Shown here piece by piece: positions 6,226 through 14,428 of a DNA stretch of 29,813 bases (position 1 is the first letter of the stretch; each line of letters opens with the position of its first letter). The notes beneath the pieces were generated by a model. The model did no database searches. It was not told where the DNA came from and worked only from the letters and a program-made list of their open reading frames with translations. The stretch is taken from positions 1 to 29,813 of the forward strand of contig JADHLF010000033.1 in NCBI GenBank assembly GCA_016780825.1. The letters are read 5' to 3'. Source of the DNA: Planktomarina sp. (GTDB lineage Bacteria; Pseudomonadota; Alphaproteobacteria; Rhodobacterales; Rhodobacteraceae). Position numbers and translations under genes: made by a program.

Positions 6226-8673
6226 CTAGGCCTTGGCGCGCGCGCCTGCGGGATCATAAAGCGGCTTGAGCGAGGCTTCCGCCACAACCCGCGTTCCAGC
6301 GACATCGATTTCATAGGAGGAGGCCAGAACGTCAGCCGCGCTCTCACCCGCGCAGGGCACATATCCCAAACCAATCGCGCCACCGAGATGATGACCATAA
6401 TTGCCAGAGGACAAGAAACCGACAATCTCACCATCCCGCAGGACCGGTTCATTGTGATACAACAGCGGCTCTGGATCGGTCAGTTTGAACTGTACCATAC
6501 GCGCATTAAGCCCTGCATCCTTCTTGCGCAGCACCGCTTCGCGACCGATGAACTCAGCTTTATCTGTCTTCACTGCAAAGTCCAATCCGGCCTCCAGAAC
6601 ATGGTCCTCGCAGGTAATGTCATGGCCAAAATGTCGAAAACCTTTTTCGATGCGGCAGCTGTCCATCATATGCATACCGCAGAGTTTTGCATCCATCTCT
6701 TGTCCCGCCTGCCAGAGCGTTTCAAAGGCATGGCCCGCCATATCGGCGCTGACATAAACCTCCCAACCCAGCTCGCCCACATAGGTGACCCGATGCGCCC
6801 GCGCCAGCCCCATGCCCAGCTCAATCTCTTGCGCCGTCCCAAAGGGATTATGGGCATTGCTGAAATCATTGGGAGAAACGCGCTCCAAAAGTTTGCGGGC
6901 ATTTGGCCCCATAACGGCCAAGACAGCTTCGCCTGCGGTGACATCCGTGATCACCACATTGAACGCCCCCTTGTGGCGCATCATCCAAGTTTGATCCGCC
7001 AGACGGGTCGCGGCTGGGGTGACCACCAGATAACAGGTTTCAGACAGCCGGGTGACGGTCACATCGGCCTCAATCCCCGCCCGGTCATTCAGAAATTGCG
7101 TATAGACGATCTTTCCCAAGGGCACATCATATTGACCGCCGCCAATATAATTCATGAAGGCACAGGCATCCGGCCCTTCCACCCGAATTTTGCCGAAAGA
7201 GGACATATCATAAAGCCCAAGATTGCTGCGCACAGCCTTGTGTTCGGCTGCCACATTGTCAAAGAAATTTTGCCGCTTCCAACTGTAGGCATAGCTGGGA
7301 TCTTGCCCGGGATTGGCAAACCAATTGGCCCGCTCCCACCCGGCCAATTCACCAAAGACCGCACCATTTTCCTTGAGATGATGATGAAACGGCGTGCGCC
7401 GCACGCCGCGGGCTGTCTTTTTTTGCAGATAAGGGAAGTGATCGGCGTAAAGAAGGCCGAGCGTTTCCTTGGAGCGTTCAAACAAATAATGTTTGTTTCC
7501 CTGAAACGGTTGCATCCGGCCAATGTCTACATCCCCAAGATCAAAGGGCTTCTGACCATCTTCCATCCATTGCGCCAAAGCCTGCCCCGCGCCGCCCGCA
7601 GATTGAATGCCAATCGAATTGAACCCGGCCGCCACCCAAACATTGTCCATCTCTGGCGCCAAGCCGAGGTGATAGGCATCATCGGGGGTAAAGCTCTCCG
7701 GTCCGTTGAAAAACGTATGGATCCCTGCCGAACCCAACATCGGCATGCGCGTGACGGCCTTTTCCAAAATTGGCTCAAAATGGTCGAAATCCTCAGGCAA
7801 TTGGTCAAATTCAAAATCAGCCGGAATGCCCTCCATGGCCCAGGGTTTTGAAACAGGCTCAAAAGCCCCAAGGAGCATTTTTCCCGCATCTTCCTTGTAA
7901 TATGCACATTCATCGGGAACGCGCAGCACGGGCATTTGGCTCAGCCCTTCAATCGCCTCACTGACGATATAAAAATGCTCGCAGGCCTGCAGCGGGACGT
8001 TAATGCCCAGCATTCGCCCAACCTCATGGCCCCACATGCCACCGCAGTTGATCACATTCTCACATGCGATCGTGCCGCTTTCGCCCTGTTCATTCTGCCA
8101 CTGCACCGCGGTGATCCGGCGACCCTCGCGTGTGACGCCCATGGCTTTGGTTTGCTCAAAGACCTGCGCACCCATCTGCCGCGCGCCTTTGGCCAGCGCC
8201 AGCGCAATATTGGCCGGATCGCCCTGTCCGTCGAGAGGCAACCAAACCCCGCCAGTTACCCCATCGATATTGAGATGCTCATATTTTGCTTTCACCTCCG
8301 CGGGGGTGATTTCTTCGACATCCACCCCAAAGGCCCGTGCCATCGCCGCTTGACGATGAATTTCTTCCCGGCGCTCTTGGGTCAAAGCCACTGTAATCGA
8401 ACCGCAGCGCTTGAAACCCGTTGCAACGCCGGTTTCCGCTTCCAAATTGCCATAAAGTTCTTGGCTGTACTTTGCCAATTTCGTCATATTGGCCGTCGCC
8501 CGCAGTTGCGCGATCAAGCCCGCTGCGTGCCATGTGGTGCCAGAGGTCAATTGCTTGCGTTCCAGCAATACAATATCTTTCCAGCCCAATTTGGCCAAAT
8601 GATAGGCCAATGAGCAGCCAATAACCCCGCCGCCAATAATGACCGCGCGCGCTTTTGTAGGAACTTGAGCCAT
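6226..8673 (-). CDS. FAD-dependent dehydrogenase fused to GcvT domain (dimethylglycine/sarcosine dehydrogenase family)
   Basis: This enzyme should oxidatively demethylate a secondary or tertiary N-methyl amine and pass the one-carbon unit to tetrahydrofolate. It has 815 residues. The N-terminal DAO domain has the FAD fingerprint VIIGGGVIGC (11-20) and the STWHAAG-like motif GTTWHAAGL, whose H49 matches the histidine that carries covalent FAD in dimethylglycine dehydrogenase. A middle FAO-type domain is followed by GcvT and GcvT-C domains (about 430-805; YVGELGWEVYV, RIEKGFRHFGHD). ATG at 8673 has AGGAG six bases upstream; ATG at 8679 would touch that site. It is the last gene of the operon, 42 bases after the PNPOx-like gene. 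It is a distant paralogue of the protein at 10058-12505. Dimethylglycine and sarcosine are both possible substrates. Confidence 0.87.
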   Translation of the reverse strand: MAQVPTKARAVIIGGGVIGCSLAYHLAKLGWKDIVLLERKQLTSGTTWHAAGLIAQLRATANMTKLAKYSQELYGNLEAETGVATGFKRCGSITVALTQERREEIHRQAAMARAFGVDVEEITPAEVKAKYEHLNIDGVTGGVWLPLDGQGDPANIALALAKGARQMGAQVFEQTKAMGVTREGRRITAVQWQNEQGESGTIACENVINCGGMWGHEVGRMLGINVPLQACEHFYIVSEAIEGLSQMPVLRVPDECAYYKEDAGKMLLGAFEPVSKPWAMEGIPADFEFDQLPEDFDHFEPILEKAVTRMPMLGSAGIHTFFNGPESFTPDDAYHLGLAPEMDNVWVAAGFNSIGIQSAGGAGQALAQWMEDGQKPFDLGDVDIGRMQPFQGNKHYLFERSKETLGLLYADHFPYLQKKTARGVRRTPFHHHLKENGAVFGELAGWERANWFANPGQDPSYAYSWKRQNFFDNVAAEHKAVRSNLGLYDMSSFGKIRVEGPDACAFMNYIGGGQYDVPLGKIVYTQFLNDRAGIEADVTVTRLSETCYLVVTPAATRLADQTWMMRHKGAFNVVITDVTAGEAVLAVMGPNARKLLERVSPNDFSNAHNPFGTAQEIELGMGLARAHRVTYVGELGWEVYVSADMAGHAFETLWQAGQEMDAKLCGMHMMDSCRIEKGFRHFGHDITCEDHVLEAGLDFAVKTDKAEFIGREAVLRKKDAGLNARMVQFKLTDPEPLLYHNEPVLRDGEIVGFLSSGNYGHHLGGAIGLGYVPCAGESAADVLASSYEIDVAGTRVVAEASLKPLYDPAGARAKA

Positions 8674-8715
8674 TTCCATCTCCTGTCGTGTTTTAATGGA
8701 TGTGCTGGATGACCC

Positions 8716-9171
8716 CTAGGGATACATCTTCGCATATTTTTCTTTGTAAAGAGCAATCATTTCCGCCTCCGTCACCCCATCATCATAGGGTGGGGTGGAG
8801 AGCGGTTTGACCTCGCTCACCTTGATCACAACAATGGCGCGTATGCGGGCGGATAGATCGGCCCAAAGCGCGTCCCACTTGGGAAAGATCTCCTCGAAAT
8901 CCGCACTGCCACGGCGCAAAATTTGCGTCATCCCGCGCATCCGCCAGCCCTTGCGGCGAAAACAATCCACAAAATTGACCTCCACTTCGGGACTGTGACC
9001 AATGTTGCTGATCGTGCCGGGCGAGCGAATTTCTGCAAAAGCAATTTTGCACTCATCCAGAACCACAAAGGTTCCTTTCGGTGACACAGAGGGCCGCCCT
9101 CCCGATGTCACAGAGGCCACAAACCCCAATCGCACCTGTTCAATACAGGCCACCGCGGCAGCATTAAGCAT
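8716..9171 (-). CDS. Pyridoxamine 5'-phosphate oxidase-like flavin-binding family protein
   Basis: This 151-residue protein starts MLNAAAVACIEQ and carries the split-barrel pattern of the PNPOx-like superfamily: LGFVASVTSGGRPSVSPKGT near 16-35, then a region of EVEVNFVDCFRRKGWRMRG. These proteins bind FMN, F420 or haem. The subgroup and reaction are unknown, and true pyridoxine biosynthesis is unlikely given its short length and location. ATG at 9171 follows GGGAG and lies 4 bases after the methyltransferase stop, so it is part of the operon. It may serve as a flavin reductase or electron-transfer partner, which is a guess from context. Confidence 0.75.
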   Translation of the reverse strand: MLNAAAVACIEQVRLGFVASVTSGGRPSVSPKGTFVVLDECKIAFAEIRSPGTISNIGHSPEVEVNFVDCFRRKGWRMRGMTQILRRGSADFEEIFPKWDALWADLSARIRAIVVIKVSEVKPLSTPPYDDGVTEAEMIALYKEKYAKMYP

Positions 9172-9175
9172 CGAA

Positions 9176-10042
9176 TTACTCTCCCAGTTCCTGTGCCAAA
9201 AGAGCGATATGCGCCGGGCCGACCTCACAGCAACCGCCAATAATTTCCGCCCCGCTTTTGGCCCAATCCCGGGCAAAGGCAAGATATTCCACCGGACCTA
9301 AATCTGTTCGAGATTTCAGCAGATCCACCGTCGCATGGATCGAATTGAATTCCGCATGGATACCTGTGAACCCATTGGCATAAGCGCCCAGAGTAAACCC
9401 CTGGCCGGCCAAGATCGGCAGGCCCTGCGAGACCGCTTCAGGCAAGGAGCAATTGATCAATACCGCGGCGGGATCAAAGGTCTTGAGCATCGCAATCGCA
9501 TCAGCCAGAGGCTCCCCTGACCGCAGCTTGGTGCCATCGGTGTCATCCACAGAGAGCGAGACATAGATCGGTTTGCCCGTCACCCCGGCGCCCATCAATC
9601 CCCCACGCGCCTGATCCACAGAGGCCATGGTTTCCAGAAGATGAAAATCCACATAATCCGCATGGAGCCGCGCAATATCCGCATAGATTTCGGCGGCCTG
9701 CTCGGCGGGTGGTGCCTTGTCTGGTTGATAAGAGAACCCAATTGGACCCAATGAACCGGCCACCTGCCCCGATCCATGAGCATCCCGCGCCGCCACAGCC
9801 ATTTCGCAGGCCAAGACTGTCATGGGCCGCAGTTTATCAGCCAATCCCTTGCTCTCCAGCCGGTCTGGCAGAATGGAATAGGTATTGGTGGTGGCAATCT
9901 GCGCACCGGCTGCAAAATAGTCGTCATGCACAGCCCGCACCATTTCTGCGCTGTCGAGCAAAGCCTGCATGGACCACAAATCTGTGGCTTTCCCTGCACG
10001 TTTGACCAATTCTTGGCCCAAACCGCCATCGAGAATTATCAT
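9176..10042 (-). CDS. Homocysteine S-methyltransferase family protein (betaine-homocysteine methyltransferase-like)
   Basis: A zinc-dependent enzyme that moves a methyl group from a sulfonium or quaternary ammonium donor to homocysteine, giving methionine. It has 288 residues in a TIM barrel. The N-terminus is ILDGGLGQEL, and the zinc ligands are C198 (in LINCS) and C271-C272 (in GGCCEVGP). ATG at 10042 has AGGGAG 8 bases upstream; GTG at 10045 is an alternative. It sits between two dimethylglycine-dehydrogenase-type genes, as expected if betaine is first demethylated by homocysteine and dimethylglycine is then oxidised. S-methylmethionine or another methyl donor is also possible. The PNPOx-like gene starts 4 bases downstream. 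Confidence 0.85.
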   Translation of the reverse strand: MIILDGGLGQELVKRAGKATDLWSMQALLDSAEMVRAVHDDYFAAGAQIATTNTYSILPDRLESKGLADKLRPMTVLACEMAVAARDAHGSGQVAGSLGPIGFSYQPDKAPPAEQAAEIYADIARLHADYVDFHLLETMASVDQARGGLMGAGVTGKPIYVSLSVDDTDGTKLRSGEPLADAIAMLKTFDPAAVLINCSLPEAVSQGLPILAGQGFTLGAYANGFTGIHAEFNSIHATVDLLKSRTDLGPVEYLAFARDWAKSGAEIIGGCCEVGPAHIALLAQELGE

Positions 10043-10057
10043 CACATTCGCTCCCTA

Positions 10058-12505
10058 TCAGCTGCGCAAGCGTTCGTTGCTTGGATCCCAAAGCGGTTGA
10101 TCTTCCTGCACCACGGCCTTGCAGCGTTGCCCAAAGATTTCGACTTCAACCTCCGTTCCCGCAACGGCCAAATCGGGACGCAACATGGCCAGGGCAATGG
10201 ATTTTCCCACACGGTAGCCAAAGTCACCCGAGGTGGTTTCCCCCACCACAACACCATCATGCCAAATCGTTGACATATAGGGCGCATCATAGGCGTCCGC
10301 CTCCACAATCAAGGTGGCAAAAGCCTTTTTGCGCCCCTGTTGTTTTTCGTTCTGCAAGGCGGCCTTGCCAGGGAAATCTTGGGGTTTGTCCAATTTGACA
10401 AACCGCTCAAGCCCCGCTTCCAAAAGGCTATAATCGGTGGACAGATCGCCCTTCCAAGCACGGTAACCTTTTTCAATGCGCAAGCTGTTGAGCACATACA
10501 TGCCAAAAGGTTTGGCCCCGGCCGCAATGACCGCATCATAGACTGCTGGCATATTGGCATTTCGAGCATGAATTTCCCAGCCAAGCTCGCCCGCAAAAGA
10601 CACCCGCAGAAGCGCACAGGCTTGCCCGGCGACCTGTGCCGCTTGATGGGTCAACCACCCCAAAGACAGATCCGCATCTGTCCCCATTGCAGTCAAAACC
10701 TCGCGGGCTTTAGGACCCGTAACAATCAAAGTTGAAAAATCTTTGGTATGGTCCACCAGCTCCAAACCGGCCGGTAAATCCGACTTGAGGACATCGTAAT
10801 CATGCCATTGCGCGCTGGCGGCGGTGATCAATGTGAAATGCTCCTCCGCATGGCGCACAACCGACATCTCGGTCAAAATCCGGCCCCGATTATCGGCAAA
10901 ATAGGCCAGATTCATGCGGCCAATCTTCGGCAAGCCGCCGGTAATTTTACCGCGAAGGAATTCTGCGGCGCCGTCGCCTGTCAGATTAAACCGGCTGAAG
11001 CCGGGCAAATCCAAGACACCGCAATGATCGCGCACAGCCTCGACCTCTTCGCGGATCCGCTGGGCCCATGGGCCCTGTCTTTCCCAAGTCTGAGTGGCCT
11101 CATGGGAGGTGTCATCTCCCGGCTGAGCAAACCAATTGGCGCGCTCCCAGCCATTGTAAGCCCCCATCACACCGCCCGCTGCAATCACCTTATCATGCAC
11201 CGGCGAGAGTTTCTTATCCCGCGCCGCGGGCCATTCGTGATGCGGGAAATGCATGGCATATTCGTGACCATAAACTTCCATTGCTTTGCGGTCACAATAG
11301 TCTTGATCGGTGTAGTCAGTGTAGCGGCGCGGATCGACCGCCCACATGTCCCATTCGGTTTCCCCTTCCGTGATCCATTCCGCCAGGACCTTGCCGGCGC
11401 CGCCGCCTTGGGTGATGCCAAATGTGAAGACGCACCCTTCATAGGCATTCTTCACACCGGGCATAGGGCCGATCAGCGGAAGCCCGTCAGGCGCATAGGG
11501 GATAGGGCCGTTGATCACCCGGCCCACGCCCTGAGAACCCAAAATCGGAACCCGGGCCATGGCGTCTTCAATATACCACTCCAAACGCTCCAGATCGTCA
11601 GGATAGAGCTGAAAGCTAAAATCCCCTGGCATCGGATCTTCGGGCGTCACCCAATGGGCCTTACAATTGCGCTCATAGGGACCAAGGTTCAACCCGTGTT
11701 TATCCTGCCGCAGGTAGTATGAGGAATCCACATCTCGCAATAGGGGGACTTTGCGGCCATTGGCCTCTGTCCATTCCTTCAATTCAGGGATTTCTTCGGT
11801 TAAAAAATATTGATGGCTCATCACCGTCATCGGAACGGTCCGACCGCCATAGGGTTTGAACCATTCACCCACCCGTTGGGCATAGTAACCGGCACAATTG
11901 ACCACTTTTTCGCAACGGATATCGCCCTTGTCTGTGTGGACAATCCATTCATCTCCCACCTGCGTGACCCCTGTCGCCGGGCAAAACCGCTGAACACTGG
12001 CCCCCATATCCCGAGCACCTTTGGCCAATGCTTGGGTCAGCTGAGCTGGGTCAATATCCCCGTCATCGGGATCCCAAAGCCCGCCTGCCAAATCATGCGT
12101 TTCCAAAAAGGGATAGGCATTTTTCATATCTGCGACGGACATCATCTCGATGTCCAAGCCCTGATAGCGGCCCATAGTGCGTGCGCGCTCAAACTCTAGC
12201 ATCCGGTTTTTGTCATGAGCCAGGCGAATAGAGCCCGTCACATGATAATTCATCGGATAATCCACCTCCTCAGCCAAACCGGCATAGAGGCCCAGCGAAT
12301 AGCGCTGCATATTCATAATCGCCCAGCTGGTTGAGAAGGATGGGCAATTGCCCGCCGCATGCCAGGTCGAACCGGCGGTCAGCTCATTTTTTTCGAGCAA
12401 GACACAATCGGTCCACCCGGCTTTAGCCAAATGATACAGGGTCGACACGCCAACAACGCCGCCTCCGATAATGACAACCCTTGCCGTGGTTGGAAAATCA
12501 CTCAT
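10058..12505 (-). CDS. FAD-dependent dehydrogenase fused to GcvT domain (second dimethylglycine-dehydrogenase-like paralogue)
   Basis: This 815-residue protein has the same layout as the paralogue at 6226-8673: FAD fingerprint VVIIGGGVVGVS (10-21), AGSTWHAAG with H49 as likely covalent FAD site, a FAO-type middle domain, then GcvT and GcvT-C domains (about 420-800; SFAGELGWEIHA, LRIEKGYRAWKGD). It differs just after the flavin histidine (NCPSFSTSWAIMNMQ rather than LIAQLRATANMTK), next to where substrate would sit, so it probably takes a different methylated amine. The product would be formaldehyde or methylene-tetrahydrofolate plus demethylated amine. It lies 11 bases after the upstream LysE gene and 15 bases before the homocysteine methyltransferase. 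The true substrate is not determined. Confidence 0.86.
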   Translation of the reverse strand: MSDFPTTARVVIIGGGVVGVSTLYHLAKAGWTDCVLLEKNELTAGSTWHAAGNCPSFSTSWAIMNMQRYSLGLYAGLAEEVDYPMNYHVTGSIRLAHDKNRMLEFERARTMGRYQGLDIEMMSVADMKNAYPFLETHDLAGGLWDPDDGDIDPAQLTQALAKGARDMGASVQRFCPATGVTQVGDEWIVHTDKGDIRCEKVVNCAGYYAQRVGEWFKPYGGRTVPMTVMSHQYFLTEEIPELKEWTEANGRKVPLLRDVDSSYYLRQDKHGLNLGPYERNCKAHWVTPEDPMPGDFSFQLYPDDLERLEWYIEDAMARVPILGSQGVGRVINGPIPYAPDGLPLIGPMPGVKNAYEGCVFTFGITQGGGAGKVLAEWITEGETEWDMWAVDPRRYTDYTDQDYCDRKAMEVYGHEYAMHFPHHEWPAARDKKLSPVHDKVIAAGGVMGAYNGWERANWFAQPGDDTSHEATQTWERQGPWAQRIREEVEAVRDHCGVLDLPGFSRFNLTGDGAAEFLRGKITGGLPKIGRMNLAYFADNRGRILTEMSVVRHAEEHFTLITAASAQWHDYDVLKSDLPAGLELVDHTKDFSTLIVTGPKAREVLTAMGTDADLSLGWLTHQAAQVAGQACALLRVSFAGELGWEIHARNANMPAVYDAVIAAGAKPFGMYVLNSLRIEKGYRAWKGDLSTDYSLLEAGLERFVKLDKPQDFPGKAALQNEKQQGRKKAFATLIVEADAYDAPYMSTIWHDGVVVGETTSGDFGYRVGKSIALAMLRPDLAVAGTEVEVEIFGQRCKAVVQEDQPLWDPSNERLRS

Positions 12506-12516
12506 TTTGGTCTCCC

Positions 12517-13143
12517 TCAGTCAATGATCAAACGGGCTGCCAGCCCGCCGAGTAAAATTGCAGATAATTTGTTCAGAACGCCCGCGCGCGCCCCCAGCGC
12601 CGCCGCAAAATAGCCAGATCCGCCCCCAAGGCAGAGCGAGAATAACGCCCCATTCGCCAAAAATATTGCTCCAAGGATCAAGATTTGCACCCATATGGGG
12701 CCAATGGCAGGGTCGGTGAATTGCGGAATAAAAGCAAAGATAAACAGCGCGGTTTTCGGGTTTGTTACATTGATGAAAAACCCACGCCGCGCCGCCTGCC
12801 AAACTCCGCGGCCGCTGCGCAGGCGGGTCACGGTGCTGCTGCTGCGCCAAGCCTGCACCGCCATCCAAGCCAAATAGGCCGCACCACAGATGCGAATAAC
12901 ATCATAGGCCGCTGGATAGGCTAATAATAAAGCCGACAGCCCAGCGGCCGCCGCCAAAATATGCACCACGATACCCAGATTCACACCCAGCGCCGCTGCC
13001 ACGCCCATGCGCGGCCCGCCTGAAAGACCACTGGACATAATAAACAGGAAATCTGCCCCCGGTGTGAGGTTTAAGATTAAGCCAGCAATCACAAACCCGG
13101 TGATCACAGCAGGCTCAAATCCCCAAAGACTCTCCCAAATCAT
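12517..13143 (-). CDS. LysE/RhtB family amino-acid exporter
   Basis: This 208-residue inner-membrane protein has about six hydrophobic segments. The LysE family mark near the N-terminus is NLTPGADFLFIMSSGLSGG, followed by GVAAALGVNLGI and the internal NPKTALFIFAFIPQF. The family exports amino acids or homoserine-like compounds with proton exchange. ATG at 13143 has GGGAG 8 bases upstream; longer in-frame starts would run into the upstream gene. It is in the operon, 13 bases after the other LysE gene and 11 bases before the dehydrogenase. The cargo may be a product of methylamine breakdown or methionine, which is inference. Confidence 0.87.
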   Translation of the reverse strand: MIWESLWGFEPAVITGFVIAGLILNLTPGADFLFIMSSGLSGGPRMGVAAALGVNLGIVVHILAAAAGLSALLLAYPAAYDVIRICGAAYLAWMAVQAWRSSSTVTRLRSGRGVWQAARRGFFINVTNPKTALFIFAFIPQFTDPAIGPIWVQILILGAIFLANGALFSLCLGGGSGYFAAALGARAGVLNKLSAILLGGLAARLIID

Positions 13144-13156
13144 CGCAAAATCTCCC

Positions 13157-13774
13157 TCATGCCGGGCTCCGCATGGAGCTGCCGCCGAGCAAAAGCCCAT
13201 AGGCGATAAAGCAAAGCGCCAGCCCGCGCCGCAAAGAGAGATTGAAAACTTTGGCCATCGCCGATTTGCCGAAAGCAGCACCCAAGGCAGTATAGCCGGT
13301 GTAGGACAGCGCCGTCAGACCCAAAGCTGTGGGCATTATCACTGCCATTTGATCCCAAATCGGCACATCAGGCTGGACAAATTGGCTGAAGGCGGCCAAA
13401 TATCCGGCCACCGATTTTGCGTTGATCGTCGCAATCGCCAAAGCGCGCCCATAAATGGAGCCAGCCGCTGGATTAAGCTTGGGCGGAGTGCCTGCCATCA
13501 TCCAACCGCGAATGCCCAGAAAAATCAAAACCGCCGCACCGATCAGCTTAGCAAGAGAAAAAGCTGCGGGTGATGCCAAGAGCACAGCTGTGAGGCCATA
13601 GGCCGATAAGATCAGGAAAACAGTCGCTTGCGTTAAAATCGCCAAAACAGCCCAAAGACCCCGGCGCAGGCCAAAGCTCATGCCATTGCTGATGCAATTG
13701 ACGGCATTCGGACCTGGGGTTGTCACGAAAACCACCCAAAATCCCGCAAATATGATCCAGCCCTGCACTGTCAT
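13157..13774 (-). CDS. LysE/RhtB family exporter (second, divergent copy)
   Basis: This 205-residue hydrophobic protein of the LysE family has TTPGPNAVNCISNGMSFGLRRG near the N-terminus and then five or so membrane segments. ATG at 13774 overlaps the stop of the XRE-cupin gene by one base (TGATG), so translation is probably coupled. It is clearly different in sequence from the neighbouring LysE protein: the second conserved half has INAKSVAGYLAAFSQF in place of NPKTALFIFAFIPQF. The pair could export two substrates or work together. Confidence 0.85.
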   Translation of the reverse strand: MTVQGWIIFAGFWVVFVTTPGPNAVNCISNGMSFGLRRGLWAVLAILTQATVFLILSAYGLTAVLLASPAAFSLAKLIGAAVLIFLGIRGWMMAGTPPKLNPAAGSIYGRALAIATINAKSVAGYLAAFSQFVQPDVPIWDQMAVIMPTALGLTALSYTGYTALGAAFGKSAMAKVFNLSLRRGLALCFIAYGLLLGGSSMRSPA

Positions 13775-14343
13775 CAATACACCGGCGGCGCGATCACCCA
13801 GATCACCTGGCAGGGTTTGTCTGTCGGGTTTTCCCAGCGGAAAAATTCGCCCTTGATCCGAAAACTGTCACCGGGCGCCAAAAGGTAGTCGGTGTCGCCG
13901 ATCCAAAGCTTCAATTGCCCAGACAGAATATATCCCACCTCCTGCGTGGGGCGGGAAACAGCAGGGTATAGCTTCGCACCCGGTTCAAATGTCGAATGGA
14001 GCATCTCAAAATCATCCGTCAAATCAGGAGACAGCAGCTCTTCGACCAAACCTGCCTCTCGGCTGCCAATGGGGCGCCGACTGTTTTTGCGGACCACATA
14101 GCCTGCCTCATGCGCAGGCGCGGGACCAGAGCCAAATAGAGACGAAATCGACACATCCAAGGCCCGGGCCAAATCGCGCAAATCATTAATAGCAGGTTCG
14201 GACATATCGCGCTCAACCTGGCTCAACCACCCCACCGAACGCCCAAGGGTTTGTGCCAGCTCCGCAAGGGTCAATCCCCGCGCCTTGCGCAGCGCGCGAA
14301 TATCAGCCCCAAGGGTGTTTAGATCTGTCTGACCATGAAGCAT
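13774..14343 (-). CDS. XRE-family regulator with C-terminal cupin domain
   Basis: This 189-residue regulator has an XRE helix-turn-helix at about 12-70 (LGADIRALRKARGLTLAELA, then RSVGWLSQVERD) and a cupin domain at about 105-185 (RPTQEVGYILSGQLKLWIGD, LLAPGDSFRIKG). Such proteins sense a small ligand in the cupin and control the operon they belong to. It is the first gene of the seven-gene operon and is coupled to the first LysE gene. ATG at 14343 follows a weak GGAAAAA; GTG at 14346 is an alternative. A GTGAAAA palindrome lies upstream (14398-14422). Confidence 0.87.
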   Translation of the reverse strand: MLHGQTDLNTLGADIRALRKARGLTLAELAQTLGRSVGWLSQVERDMSEPAINDLRDLARALDVSISSLFGSGPAPAHEAGYVVRKNSRRPIGSREAGLVEELLSPDLTDDFEMLHSTFEPGAKLYPAVSRPTQEVGYILSGQLKLWIGDTDYLLAPGDSFRIKGEFFRWENPTDKPCQVIWVIAPPVY

Positions 14344-14397
14344 CACGTGAAATTTTTCCGCATTTTTTCATTCTCAAATTTATGGTTGGCAGAAGCC

Positions 14398-14422
14398 GTG
14401 AAAAAAAGCAACAAATTTTCAC
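14398..14422. promoter_or_regulatory. Inverted repeat upstream of the seven-gene operon (operator or terminator candidate)
   Basis: GTGAAAA (14398-14404) and TTTTCAC (14416-14422) are perfect 7-base inverted repeats with an 11-base AT-rich spacer. A further GTGAAA lies at 14347-14352. They occupy the 85-base gap between the msrC stop and the XRE-cupin start, where the operon promoter should be. It could be the operator of the XRE-cupin protein or a weak terminator for the upstream msrC transcript. Confidence 0.4.
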
Positions 14423-14428
14423 AGGAAT

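Noticed and set aside
6388..7851. Long plus-strand open frame of 487 codons
   Set aside because: It lies entirely antisense to the FAD/GcvT dehydrogenase, whose motifs are clear. The translated plus frame is rich in H, P and I and has no recognisable domain.
10802..11722. Plus-strand open frame of 306 codons
   Set aside because: Antisense shadow of the second FAD/GcvT dehydrogenase; no family features.
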